This document shows positions 1 to 6,841 of a stretch of 64,000 bases of DNA, piece after piece. Under the pieces are notes generated by a model. It saw only the letters and a program-made list of their open reading frames with translations. It was not told the DNA's origin and did no database searches. The stretch is taken from contig JAFEEH010000156.1 of the NCBI GenBank assembly GCA_018241185.1, forward strand, positions 1 through 64,000, given 5' to 3'. Numbering within the stretch: the first letter of the stretch is position 1; each line of letters opens with the position of its first letter. The DNA comes from Pseudomonadota bacterium. Its GTDB lineage: Bacteria > Pseudomonadota > Gammaproteobacteria > Burkholderiales > Burkholderiaceae_C. A program made the translations under genes and the position numbers.

Positions 1-870
1 GAAGTCGTACTGCGCCGTCCAGTAGGGCGCCGCCATCGTGCGACCGTCCTCGGCCTTGCCGGCCGGCTTCTTCTCGAAGGGCACGACCAGGGCCGGGCGC
101 ACACCGAACACCACGTCCGTGTCCAGGTAGGGGCTGTCGGACACGAACAGGTGCGTGGTCACCGGGACGTGGCCCGGCGCCGAAACAATCATGTGGATGT
201 GGCCAGGCCGGTTGGGGTCGCGGCCCAGGCAGTCGATCATGCGCCCCACCGGCCCGTCCATCGGGATCGGGTAGTAGCTAGGCCGGATCGACCAGAACCA
301 GTAGCGGCCCTCGGTGTCGGTGCGGATGCGCCCACGCGCCAGCATCTGGTCGTTGCCCTCCATCTGCATGTCGTAGACCCCTTCGCCATCGCCCGACCAG
401 ATGTCCAGCAGCGCGCCGGCCAGGGGCCGGCCTTCGGTGTCGAGCACGCGCCCGCTGTAGAAGGCCGGCTCGCCCGGAACGCCTTCGCCGAGGTCGTCGC
501 CCAGCGCACGCTCCGGCGCGCCCTCCCAGTAGTAGGGGCCCTGCACCGTGGCCTCAGTCGCTGGTGTCGCGCCGGTGGCGGAGGCGCGCGACTGGGCCAG
601 CGCCACCACCAGCATCGACACGCCCAGCGTGTCCGACAGCAGGATGAACTCCTGCCGTTTCGGGTCGCAGGTCTTCCCGGTGGCGGTGAGGAATTCGATG
701 GCCTGGATCCATTCCTCGGGCTTGAGGTCGACCGCGCGCACGAAGTCGTGCAGGCGCGTGACCAGCTCGGTCATGATGTGCTTGAAGCGCGGGTCGGTGG
801 CGCCTTCGAGGGTGGCGAGGACTTCGCGCGTGAGTTCGGGCGCGCAGGCCTGGGGCGTGTGGGTGCTCAT
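1..870 (-). CDS. Intradiol ring-cleavage dioxygenase (hydroxyquinol/catechol 1,2-dioxygenase type), 3' end outside window
   Basis: The first 290 codons are visible and the C-terminus runs off the left edge. The enzyme cleaves a catechol-type ring between the two hydroxyls using non-haem Fe(III). After an N-terminal helical linker domain (about residues 1-105) the catalytic domain opens with GPYYWEGAP (111-119). The expected iron ligands are Tyr166, Tyr200, His224 and His226, the last two in RPGHIHM; the numbering is nearly that of classical catechol 1,2-dioxygenases. The YYPIPMDGPVG and SPYLDTDVVFG stretches resemble hydroxyquinol 1,2-dioxygenases more than CatA, but substrate cannot be fixed from sequence. 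It diverges from a LysR gene 80 bp away, its probable regulator. Confidence 0.9.
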   Translation of the reverse strand, partial: MSTHTPQACAPELTREVLATLEGATDPRFKHIMTELVTRLHDFVRAVDLKPEEWIQAIEFLTATGKTCDPKRQEFILLSDTLGVSMLVVALAQSRASATGATPATEATVQGPYYWEGAPERALGDDLGEGVPGEPAFYSGRVLDTEGRPLAGALLDIWSGDGEGVYDMQMEGNDQMLARGRIRTDTEGRYWFWSIRPSYYPIPMDGPVGRMIDCLGRDPNRPGHIHMIVSAPGHVPVTTHLFVSDSPYLDTDVVFGVRPALVVPFEKKPAGKAEDGRTMAAPYWTAQYDF

Positions 871-950
871 GGGGTTGTCTCCGTCGTGGTCATGGGCGTC
901 GTCCGCGGGCCGGTAGCATCTGCCTCCCGTCCGCGAGCGCCGCGATCTTC

Positions 951-1874
951 ATGGAACTGCGTCATCTCCGCTATTTCGCTGCCCTGGCCGAGTGCCTGAA
1001 CTTCACGCGCGCCGCGCAGCGGATGCACGTCACGCAGTCCACGCTCTCGCACCAGATCCGCCAGCTCGAGGAGGAGCTGGGGCGGCCGCTGTTCGACCGC
1101 ATCGGGCGCAAGGTGCTGCTGACCGAGGCCGGCGAGTCCTTCCTCGGCTATGCCGCCAAAGCGCTGCGCGAAGTGGACCAGGGCCTGAACGAATTGCGCA
1201 GCGGCTCGGCGGCGCTGAGCGGCGAGCTGCGCATCGGGGCCACGCCCACCTTCAGCATGGAATTCCTGCCCGAATGCCTCGCGCGCTTCATGGCCCGGCA
1301 TCCGGAGGTCAAGGTCGTGGCGGAAGAGCTTTCGGCGCAGGATATCGCCAGCGGCCTGCTGGCCGAGCGGCTGGACCTGGGCGTGTCGTACCAGCCGTCC
1401 GAGACCGACGCGCTGTGGTTCGAGCCCCTGCGCAGCGAGGAGATGGTGCTGGTGGTCGGCCGCTCGCATCCCTTCGCGCAGCGCAGGCGGGTGCGCATGG
1501 TGGAACTGCATCGCCAGCCGCTGGTGCTGCTCACGCCGGGCTTCGCCACGCGGCGCCTGCTCGACGAGTGCTTTCGCCACAGCGGCGCCGAGCCGCTGGT
1601 GGCGGTGGAGATGAACGCGGTGATGCCCATGCTCGGCCTCGTGGCCCGCACGGGGCTGGCCACCATCGTGTCCGAACACGCCCTGCCGCTGCGCGAGGAC
1701 CTCGTGGCCGTGCCGCTGGAGGAGCCTACGCCCGTGCGCACGCCCGGCCTGCTGTGGAAGCAGCGCCCGCGCCAGAGCGCCGCCCTGCGGGCGCTGGCGG
1801 CCGAGATCCGCCGCATGGCGCTGCGCCGCAGCCGCCGCACGGCGGACCCGGACGCCGCCGCCGGCGCGGCCTGA
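951..1874 (+). CDS. LysR-family transcriptional regulator
   Basis: A 307-residue protein of normal LysR length. The N-terminal winged helix-turn-helix covers about residues 1-60, with the recognition region around RMHVTQSTLSHQIRQLEE. A LysR substrate-binding effector domain fills about residues 90-295. The last 15 residues are Arg/Ala-rich and look like a dispensable tail. The gene diverges from the ring-cleavage dioxygenase, the usual layout for a LysR activator of an aromatic catabolic gene that senses a pathway intermediate. It converges on the CoA-transferase gene with only 19 bp between stop codons and no obvious terminator. The regulatory target is inferred from position. Confidence 0.9.
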   Translation: MELRHLRYFAALAECLNFTRAAQRMHVTQSTLSHQIRQLEEELGRPLFDRIGRKVLLTEAGESFLGYAAKALREVDQGLNELRSGSAALSGELRIGATPTFSMEFLPECLARFMARHPEVKVVAEELSAQDIASGLLAERLDLGVSYQPSETDALWFEPLRSEEMVLVVGRSHPFAQRRRVRMVELHRQPLVLLTPGFATRRLLDECFRHSGAEPLVAVEMNAVMPMLGLVARTGLATIVSEHALPLREDLVAVPLEEPTPVRTPGLLWKQRPRQSAALRALAAEIRRMALRRSRRTADPDAAAGAA

Positions 1875-1893
1875 GCAACGGGCCATCGCCGCC

Positions 1894-3045
1894 TCAGTGC
1901 CCGGCCCGCAGGCGCTCGCGCACCGGGCCCAGCACCTCGTCGTTGTCCTGGCCCAGCAGCGGCGGGGCGCTCACCTCGAGGCTGCGCTCGCCGTCGAAGC
2001 TGACGGGCGAGCGCACCGTGCGCCAGCGCCCGCCCTCGGGGTGCGGCGCGTCGATGGTCAGCTGCAGGTGCCTGGCCTGCGGGTCCTCGAGCGCCTCGCT
2101 GGTGTCGTACATCGGCGCATGCGGCACGTCCAGCGCCTCCAGGCGCGCGCACCAGTGCGCCCGCGGGTGCTGCGCGAACGCCTCGCCCAGGATGCGGATC
2201 AGCTCGTCCTGGTGGGCGATGCGGCCCTCGCGGGTGGCAAAGCGCGGGTTCTTGAAGATGTCGGGCCGCTCGATCGCATCGGCCAGGCCCTGCCAGAACT
2301 TCTCGGGCGAGGACATGTGCAGCGCGATCCATTCGCCGCCCTGGCACTCCAGCACATAGGACTGCGACACGCTGGGCCGGCTGAAGGGGCCCATCACCTC
2401 GCCCTCGGAGAAGTAGTGGGTGAAGGCATCGAGGTTGAAGTGGCACATCGCCTCCAGCATCGACACTTCGACGCGGCGGCCGACGCCGGTGCGCTGGCGT
2501 TCCAGCAGCGCGCCGAGGATGCCGTAGGCGGCGTAGAAGCCGGTCATCGCATCGGCCAGCGCCGGGCCCACCACGCGCGGGTTGGCGGGGTTGATCAGCA
2601 GCCGCAGGTACGCGCTGGCCGCCTGCGCGACCGTGTCGTAGGCCGGGCGCCCCGCGGCCGGGCCGTCCTGGCCGAAGCCGCTGATGGCGCAGTACACCAG
2701 GCGCGGGTTCAGACCGTGCAGGCGTTCCCAGCCGGCGCCCAGCCGATCGGCTGCGCCGGGCCGGAAGTTCTGCAGATAGACGTCGGCGCCGCGCACCAGC
2801 TCGTCGAAGGCGGCGGCGTCCTCGGCGTTCTTGGTGTTGAGCGTGATGCTCTTCTTGTTGCGGTTGTAGGTCTGGAAGTGCGGGCTGTACAGGCCGCCGC
2901 GGAAGGCGCGGAACGGGTCGCCGCTGCCCGGCTGTTCGATCTTGATCACCTCGGCGCCGAGGTCGGCGAGCAGCATGCCCGCCGCCGGGCCGGTGATGAA
3001 GGTGCCCTGTTCGAGCACCGTGATGCCTTCGAGTACTTTGGCCAT
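1894..3045 (-). CDS. Class III CoA-transferase (CaiB/BaiF family)
   Basis: A 383-residue family III CoA-transferase, which moves CoA from an acyl-CoA donor to a carboxylic acid through a glutamyl/aspartyl-CoA intermediate. The N-terminus has the family signature (LLADLGAEVIKIEQPGSGDP, residues 24-43). Asp165 in DAMTGFYAAYGILGAL aligns with the catalytic aspartate of formyl-CoA transferase. It is the last gene of a leftward three-gene set behind a citrate-synthase-like gene and a Bug receptor, with 28 bp to the receptor. The set suggests uptake and CoA activation or cleavage of a di- or tricarboxylic acid. The substrate is not determinable here. Confidence 0.92.
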   Translation of the reverse strand: MAKVLEGITVLEQGTFITGPAAGMLLADLGAEVIKIEQPGSGDPFRAFRGGLYSPHFQTYNRNKKSITLNTKNAEDAAAFDELVRGADVYLQNFRPGAADRLGAGWERLHGLNPRLVYCAISGFGQDGPAAGRPAYDTVAQAASAYLRLLINPANPRVVGPALADAMTGFYAAYGILGALLERQRTGVGRRVEVSMLEAMCHFNLDAFTHYFSEGEVMGPFSRPSVSQSYVLECQGGEWIALHMSSPEKFWQGLADAIERPDIFKNPRFATREGRIAHQDELIRILGEAFAQHPRAHWCARLEALDVPHAPMYDTSEALEDPQARHLQLTIDAPHPEGGRWRTVRSPVSFDGERSLEVSAPPLLGQDNDEVLGPVRERLRAGH

Positions 3046-3073
3046 GAACGATGTGTGTGAGTGCGCGAACGGG

Positions 3074-4039
3074 TCAGTCGAGCCGGATGTTGCGGGCCTT
3101 GACGATGCGGCCGTAGATGTCGGAATCGCGCCGCACCATGGCGGCCATCTCCTCGCGGCTCGCGCCCAGCGGCTCCGAATTGAGGTCGGTGATGCGCTTG
3201 CGCATCTCGGGGTCCTGGCTGGCGGCCAGGAAGGTGGCGTGCAGGCGCTCGACGACGGCCGGCGGCGTGGCGGCCGGCGCCCACAGGCCGTGCCAGGACA
3301 TCATCGACAGCTGCGGCACCTGCTCGGCGAAGGTCGCGACGTTGGGCATGGCCGGGTGGCGCGCCGGGCCCGAATACGCCAGCGCCTTGACCTTGCCCGA
3401 GGCGATGAGCGGGTAGGCCGAGGCCATCGGCTCCAGCACCAGGTCGACCTGGCCGCCGATCAGTTCGGGCACCGGTGTCGTGCGGTAGGGCACGTGGATC
3501 ATGTTGGTCTTGGTCTCGTCCTTGAGCCATTCCATGATCAGGTGCGAGGGGCTGCCGGCGCCGTACGAGGCGTGCGTGATGGTCCCCGGTTTCGCACGCG
3601 CCTGTTCCAGCAGCGCCTGCAGCGAGTCCGCTTTGAAGCTCGGCCCGGCGATCAGCACCAGGCCCTGGCGCATGGTGGTGGCCAGCGGCACCAGGTCCTT
3701 GTCGGGATCGAAGGGCAGCTTGCCGTAGATCGACGGGTTGATGGTGAAGGCCGTCGACACGTTGTAGAGCACCGTGTAGCCATCGGCCGGCGCCTTGGCC
3801 ACCGTGTCGGTGGCGATGTTGCCGGCCGAGCCGGGCTTGTTGTCGATCACGAAGGGCGTGTTGAGCTTGCGCGAGGCGTACTCGCCGTACATGCGGGCGA
3901 ACACGTCGGGCGGCGTACCGGCCGCGAAGCCGACCACGATGCGCACCGGCTTGTTGGGCCACGCCGCGGTCTGTGCATGCGAAGGGGCGAGGGCGGCCAG
4001 GGCCAGGCCGGCGGCCGCGAGGGCTGCTGCGAATTTCAT
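3074..4039 (-). CDS. Bug-family periplasmic solute receptor (TctC-like)
   Basis: A 321-residue extracytoplasmic binding protein of the Bug/TctC family, which is greatly expanded in Burkholderiales. A signal peptide is clear (residues 1 to about 23, ending PSHAQ), then the family opening WPNKPVRIVVGFAAGTPPD. An AGG spacing of AGGAGA before the ATG supports the start. Bug receptors usually bind small carboxylates and work with TctAB-type permeases or serve in sensing. No tctA or tctB is present nearby, so it either uses a distant permease or is an orphan, as most Bug proteins are. It sits between a citrate-synthase-like gene (46 bp) and a CoA-transferase (28 bp) in one likely transcript. Confidence 0.93.
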   Translation of the reverse strand: MKFAAALAAAGLALAALAPSHAQTAAWPNKPVRIVVGFAAGTPPDVFARMYGEYASRKLNTPFVIDNKPGSAGNIATDTVAKAPADGYTVLYNVSTAFTINPSIYGKLPFDPDKDLVPLATTMRQGLVLIAGPSFKADSLQALLEQARAKPGTITHASYGAGSPSHLIMEWLKDETKTNMIHVPYRTTPVPELIGGQVDLVLEPMASAYPLIASGKVKALAYSGPARHPAMPNVATFAEQVPQLSMMSWHGLWAPAATPPAVVERLHATFLAASQDPEMRKRITDLNSEPLGASREEMAAMVRRDSDIYGRIVKARNIRLD

Positions 4040-4085
4040 GGTGCTTGTCTCCTGTGTTGTCTGTCTTGCCGGATGCGTGTTCGGC

Positions 4086-4883
4086 TCAGCCGCCGCTGCC
4101 CGCGGGCGGCCCGTCGTAGACCACCTCGCGGGTTGCCTGGTACGACAGCGCGAAGCCGATGCCCTGCTGCAGCTCTTCGTTCAGATGGGCGATGAGGCCC
4201 GCCGTGCGCGCCAGGATCGGCACGCCCTTGAGGGCCGTGACGGGGTAGCCCACGTCGAGTAGCACCGCAGGAATCGCGGCCGACACGTTGAGCTTGAGTT
4301 CGCGCCCGAGCACCGTCGGCAGCACCGCTTCCACCGCCTCGGCGATGGCGACGAAGCGCCCGCGCACGCCGTTGGCCTGCGCCACGCCGAAGAGCGCGTC
4401 GACCCGCGCGTCGCGCTCCTTGTGCAGCGGGTGGCCGTAGCCCGGCACCGGCTGGCCTTTCTCGCGCCAGGCGCGCACCACGGCTTCGGCAGCGGCGGCC
4501 AGGTCGCCGTCGCTGCCGGCGCGCTGGTCCACCTCCACGAACATGCGCCCGGCCGTCTCCGATGCGCCGAGGATCACCGAGCCGCAGCCCAGGATGCCGG
4601 CCGCCACGGCGCCCTGCAGCGCATCGGGCGCGGCGGCCAGCGTCATGCGGCTGGCCTGCACGCTGGGCACCAGGCCGTGCTCGGCGATCGCCACGAGCGT
4701 GGCGTTGAGCACGGCCGAGGTGGCCGGGCTCGGCATCTCGCCGGTGACCAGCAGGTGGAAGTAGTCGGCGAAGCCGATGCGCCCGATGAGTTCCTTGCTC
4801 AGGTCGCGGCCGCGCACGGTGATGCTGTGTGCGTCCGAGGTGGAGATGGCGGTGCGAACCACCGTGGCCTTGCCGATCTTCAT
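4086..4883 (-). CDS. Short citrate-synthase-superfamily protein (citryl-CoA-lyase-like)
   Basis: A 265-residue member of the citrate synthase superfamily. It keeps the central active-site block PGYGHPLHKERDARVDAL (about residues 149-166), which matches the His/Arg block of citrate synthase, and a C-terminal block ALKGVPILARTAGLIAHLNE. It is about 100-160 residues shorter than citrate or 2-methylcitrate synthases and lacks their N-terminal region. Such short forms are often annotated citryl-CoA lyase, cleaving a 3-hydroxy-acyl-CoA to acetyl-CoA and an oxoacid. First gene of the operon with a Bug receptor and a CoA-transferase, which fits activation of a carboxylate followed by cleavage. Exact reaction is inference. 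Confidence 0.85.
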   Translation of the reverse strand: MKIGKATVVRTAISTSDAHSITVRGRDLSKELIGRIGFADYFHLLVTGEMPSPATSAVLNATLVAIAEHGLVPSVQASRMTLAAAPDALQGAVAAGILGCGSVILGASETAGRMFVEVDQRAGSDGDLAAAAEAVVRAWREKGQPVPGYGHPLHKERDARVDALFGVAQANGVRGRFVAIAEAVEAVLPTVLGRELKLNVSAAIPAVLLDVGYPVTALKGVPILARTAGLIAHLNEELQQGIGFALSYQATREVVYDGPPAGSGG

Positions 4884-4960
4884 GTTCAGGTCCGTTTGCG
4901 AATCGGCGCGAACGGTAGCCCATGGAGGCGGCGATCAGGAAATGATGTTTTTCGATGCTT

Positions 4961-4985
4961 TTGATCGATGGTATCGATCGATCAA
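4961..4985. promoter_or_regulatory. Inverted repeat upstream of the citryl/Bug/CoA-transferase operon
   Basis: TTGATCGAT (4961-4969) and ATCGATCAA (4977-4985) form a perfect 9-bp inverted repeat with a 7-base spacer, about 78 bp upstream of the first gene of the operon. The flanks contain further ATCGATC units. It is a plausible operator for a dimeric repressor or activator; no regulator gene is adjacent on that side. Confidence 0.45.
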
Positions 4986-5032
4986 GCCGATCGACGGTGG
5001 CGGTCGAGCACGGCGCCGCAGGCGCCGGCGGG

Positions 5033-5824
5033 TCAGGTGCCGAAGTCGCGCGCCGGCGCCGGCGCCGGCTGGGCGAGAGCCTGCACACCGCGCAGCACGT
5101 CGCCCACCACGATCACCGAGGGGCTGCCCAGGCCGGAGGCGGCGAGGTCGGCGTCCAGCGCGCCGAGCGTGCTCAGCAGTTGCTGCTGGTGCGGCAGCGT
5201 GGCGTGCTGCACCACCGCCACCGGCGTGGACGCCGGCAGGCCGCCGTCGAGCAGGGCGGTGCGGATGTGCGCGGCACCCGCCACGCCCATGTAGACCACC
5301 AGCGTCAATCGGGCCTCGCGGGCCGCGGTCGCAAGCCGGCGCCAGTCCGTCGCATCGTGCCGGGCGCGCTCGCCGGCCTTGGCATGGCCGGTCACGAACA
5401 CCACGCCCTGCGCATGGTCGCGATGCGTCAGCGGCACGCCCAGCGCCGTCACGGCGGCCAGCCCGGCGGTGATGCCGTTGACCACGCGGCATTCGATGCC
5501 GGCTTCGCGCAGGTGCTCCACCTCCTCGCCACCGCGCCCGAAGATGAAAGGGTCGCCGCCCTTCAGGCGCACCACGTGCTCGCCCTCGCGCACGGCGGTG
5601 ATCATGAGCTTCTCGATGAAGGCTTGCGGGGTGCTCTTGCATCCGCCCCGCTTGCCCACGTGCACGATGCGCGCGCCGGGGCGCGCCCAGGCCAGGACCT
5701 CGTCGTTGACCAGGTCGTCGACGAACAGCACGGTGGCCGCCTGGATGGCTTTCACGGCCTTGAGGGTGAGCAGCTCGGGGTCGCCCGGGCCCGCGCCGAC
5801 GAGGGTGCAGCTTCCGGTGTTCAT
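5033..5824 (-). CDS. cobA: Uroporphyrinogen-III C-methyltransferase (SUMT)
   Basis: A 263-residue S-adenosylmethionine-dependent enzyme making precorrin-2, the branch point to sirohaem. Signatures are GAGPGDPELLTLKA near the N-terminus, VRLKGGDPFIFGRGGEE in the middle and the NGITAGLAAV block. An alternative ATG lies 21 bp upstream at 5845, overlapping the ybiB stop as ATGA, but AGGA stands 8 bases before the ATG at 5824, which I prefer. The protein lacks the CysG dehydrogenase/ferrochelatase half. It ends the nitrate-assimilation operon, where sirohaem supply for a nitrite reductase is the likely purpose. Confidence 0.93.
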   Translation of the reverse strand: MNTGSCTLVGAGPGDPELLTLKAVKAIQAATVLFVDDLVNDEVLAWARPGARIVHVGKRGGCKSTPQAFIEKLMITAVREGEHVVRLKGGDPFIFGRGGEEVEHLREAGIECRVVNGITAGLAAVTALGVPLTHRDHAQGVVFVTGHAKAGERARHDATDWRRLATAAREARLTLVVYMGVAGAAHIRTALLDGGLPASTPVAVVQHATLPHQQQLLSTLGALDADLAASGLGSPSVIVVGDVLRGVQALAQPAPAPARDFGT

Positions 5825-5841
5825 CGTGGGATTCCTGTGGG

Positions 5842-6750
5842 TCATGCGAGGCTCGCGAGGTGGACGATGTGCCGCACCTGGGCGGCGATGGGGTCGGGCA
5901 CGGGCAGGTCGCCGGCCAGCACGCGGCGCGTGTAGTCGGCCGTCGCGTCGACGTCGATGGCCGTGGGCAGGCCCGGCACATCTGCCTGCGTGCCGGGCGC
6001 CTGGGCCTGCAGCACGCAGGGCGCGCCGCGCACGAACCCGTCGATCTGCGGCGTGCGGCGCGGGTCGCTCACCACCTCGCCTTCGAGTCCGCGCGAGAGC
6101 AGGGCGGTCATGCCCAGCAGCGCGAACAGTTCGGTCGTCACGGTGGCGAAGGCCGGGTGCGTGTAGCTGCCGACCACCACCTGCGGGCCGTCGACCGGTT
6201 GCATGAGCTTGACCACGCTGTGCCCCGCGTTGCGCAGGCCGACCACGCGGCGCACGTCGAGCAGGCGCTTCAGGCCCAGGTTCAGCAGCGCCGTCTCGAC
6301 CACCGCCACGTCGCCGTTTGCTATCTTTTCGATAGCTGGGCGCGCAGGTGTACCAAGCGTTTCGAGCACTTTTGATGCCAAAACCCGGTTGGACTCGGTG
6401 GCGCTGCCGTGCATCAGCACCGGCAGCCCTTCGCGCGCCAGCAGCAGCGCCAGCAGCGGCGTGAGCACCGGCAGCTTGCGGGCACCGTTGTAGCTGGGCA
6501 GCACGACCACCGGCCGATCGCTGGCGGGCAGCCGGGCCAGGCGCGCATGGGTGGCGTCGAGGAAGCCCGCCATCTCCTCCGTGGTCTCGCCCTTGATCCG
6601 CATGGCGAGGCAGAACGCGCCGACCTCCAGGTCGGTGACCTGGCCGTCGAGGACCTGGCCGAACAGGTCGGCCGCCTGCGCGCGCGCGAGCGGCTTGGCG
6701 CCGCGTGCGCCGCGGCCGATGTCCTTGATGTAGTGCGCGATGCTGCCCAT
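5842..6750 (-). CDS. ybiB: YbiB-like protein (anthranilate phosphoribosyltransferase fold, TrpD2)
   Basis: About 302 residues from MGSIAHYIKDIGRG, which lines up with the start of E. coli YbiB; the frame is open further upstream with another possible ATG at 6831. Conserved blocks include QVTDLEVGAFCLAMRIKGE and VVLPSYNGARKLPVLTPLLA. The family has the TrpD fold but binds nucleic acid and is not a tryptophan enzyme. It sits between nasA and cobA, a position that suggests cotranscription with nitrate genes. Residues around APARPAIEKIAN are encoded by a copy of a palindromic repeat (6318-6348). Role in nitrate assimilation is unknown. Confidence 0.85.
   Translation of the reverse strand: MGSIAHYIKDIGRGARGAKPLARAQAADLFGQVLDGQVTDLEVGAFCLAMRIKGETTEEMAGFLDATHARLARLPASDRPVVVLPSYNGARKLPVLTPLLALLLAREGLPVLMHGSATESNRVLASKVLETLGTPARPAIEKIANGDVAVVETALLNLGLKRLLDVRRVVGLRNAGHSVVKLMQPVDGPQVVVGSYTHPAFATVTTELFALLGMTALLSRGLEGEVVSDPRRTPQIDGFVRGAPCVLQAQAPGTQADVPGLPTAIDVDATADYTRRVLAGDLPVPDPIAAQVRHIVHLASLA
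6318..6348 (-). repeat. Palindromic repeat family A, copy inside ybiB
   Basis: The 17-base core GCTATCTTTTCGATAGC (6320-6336) has perfect 6-bp arms. Read on the minus strand it is preceded by CCTGCGC plus five bases, the same lead-in and spacing as the other six copies in this window. It is translated in frame as part of YbiB. Confidence 0.75.
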
Positions 6751-6841
6751 GGGGGTGCCGATTGTCCCGCAGGCCTTATGCCGGATCGCGGGGTCGCTTA
6801 TGCCGTCCGGCGGGAGCGTGCGGGCATTCATGGCGCGTTTC

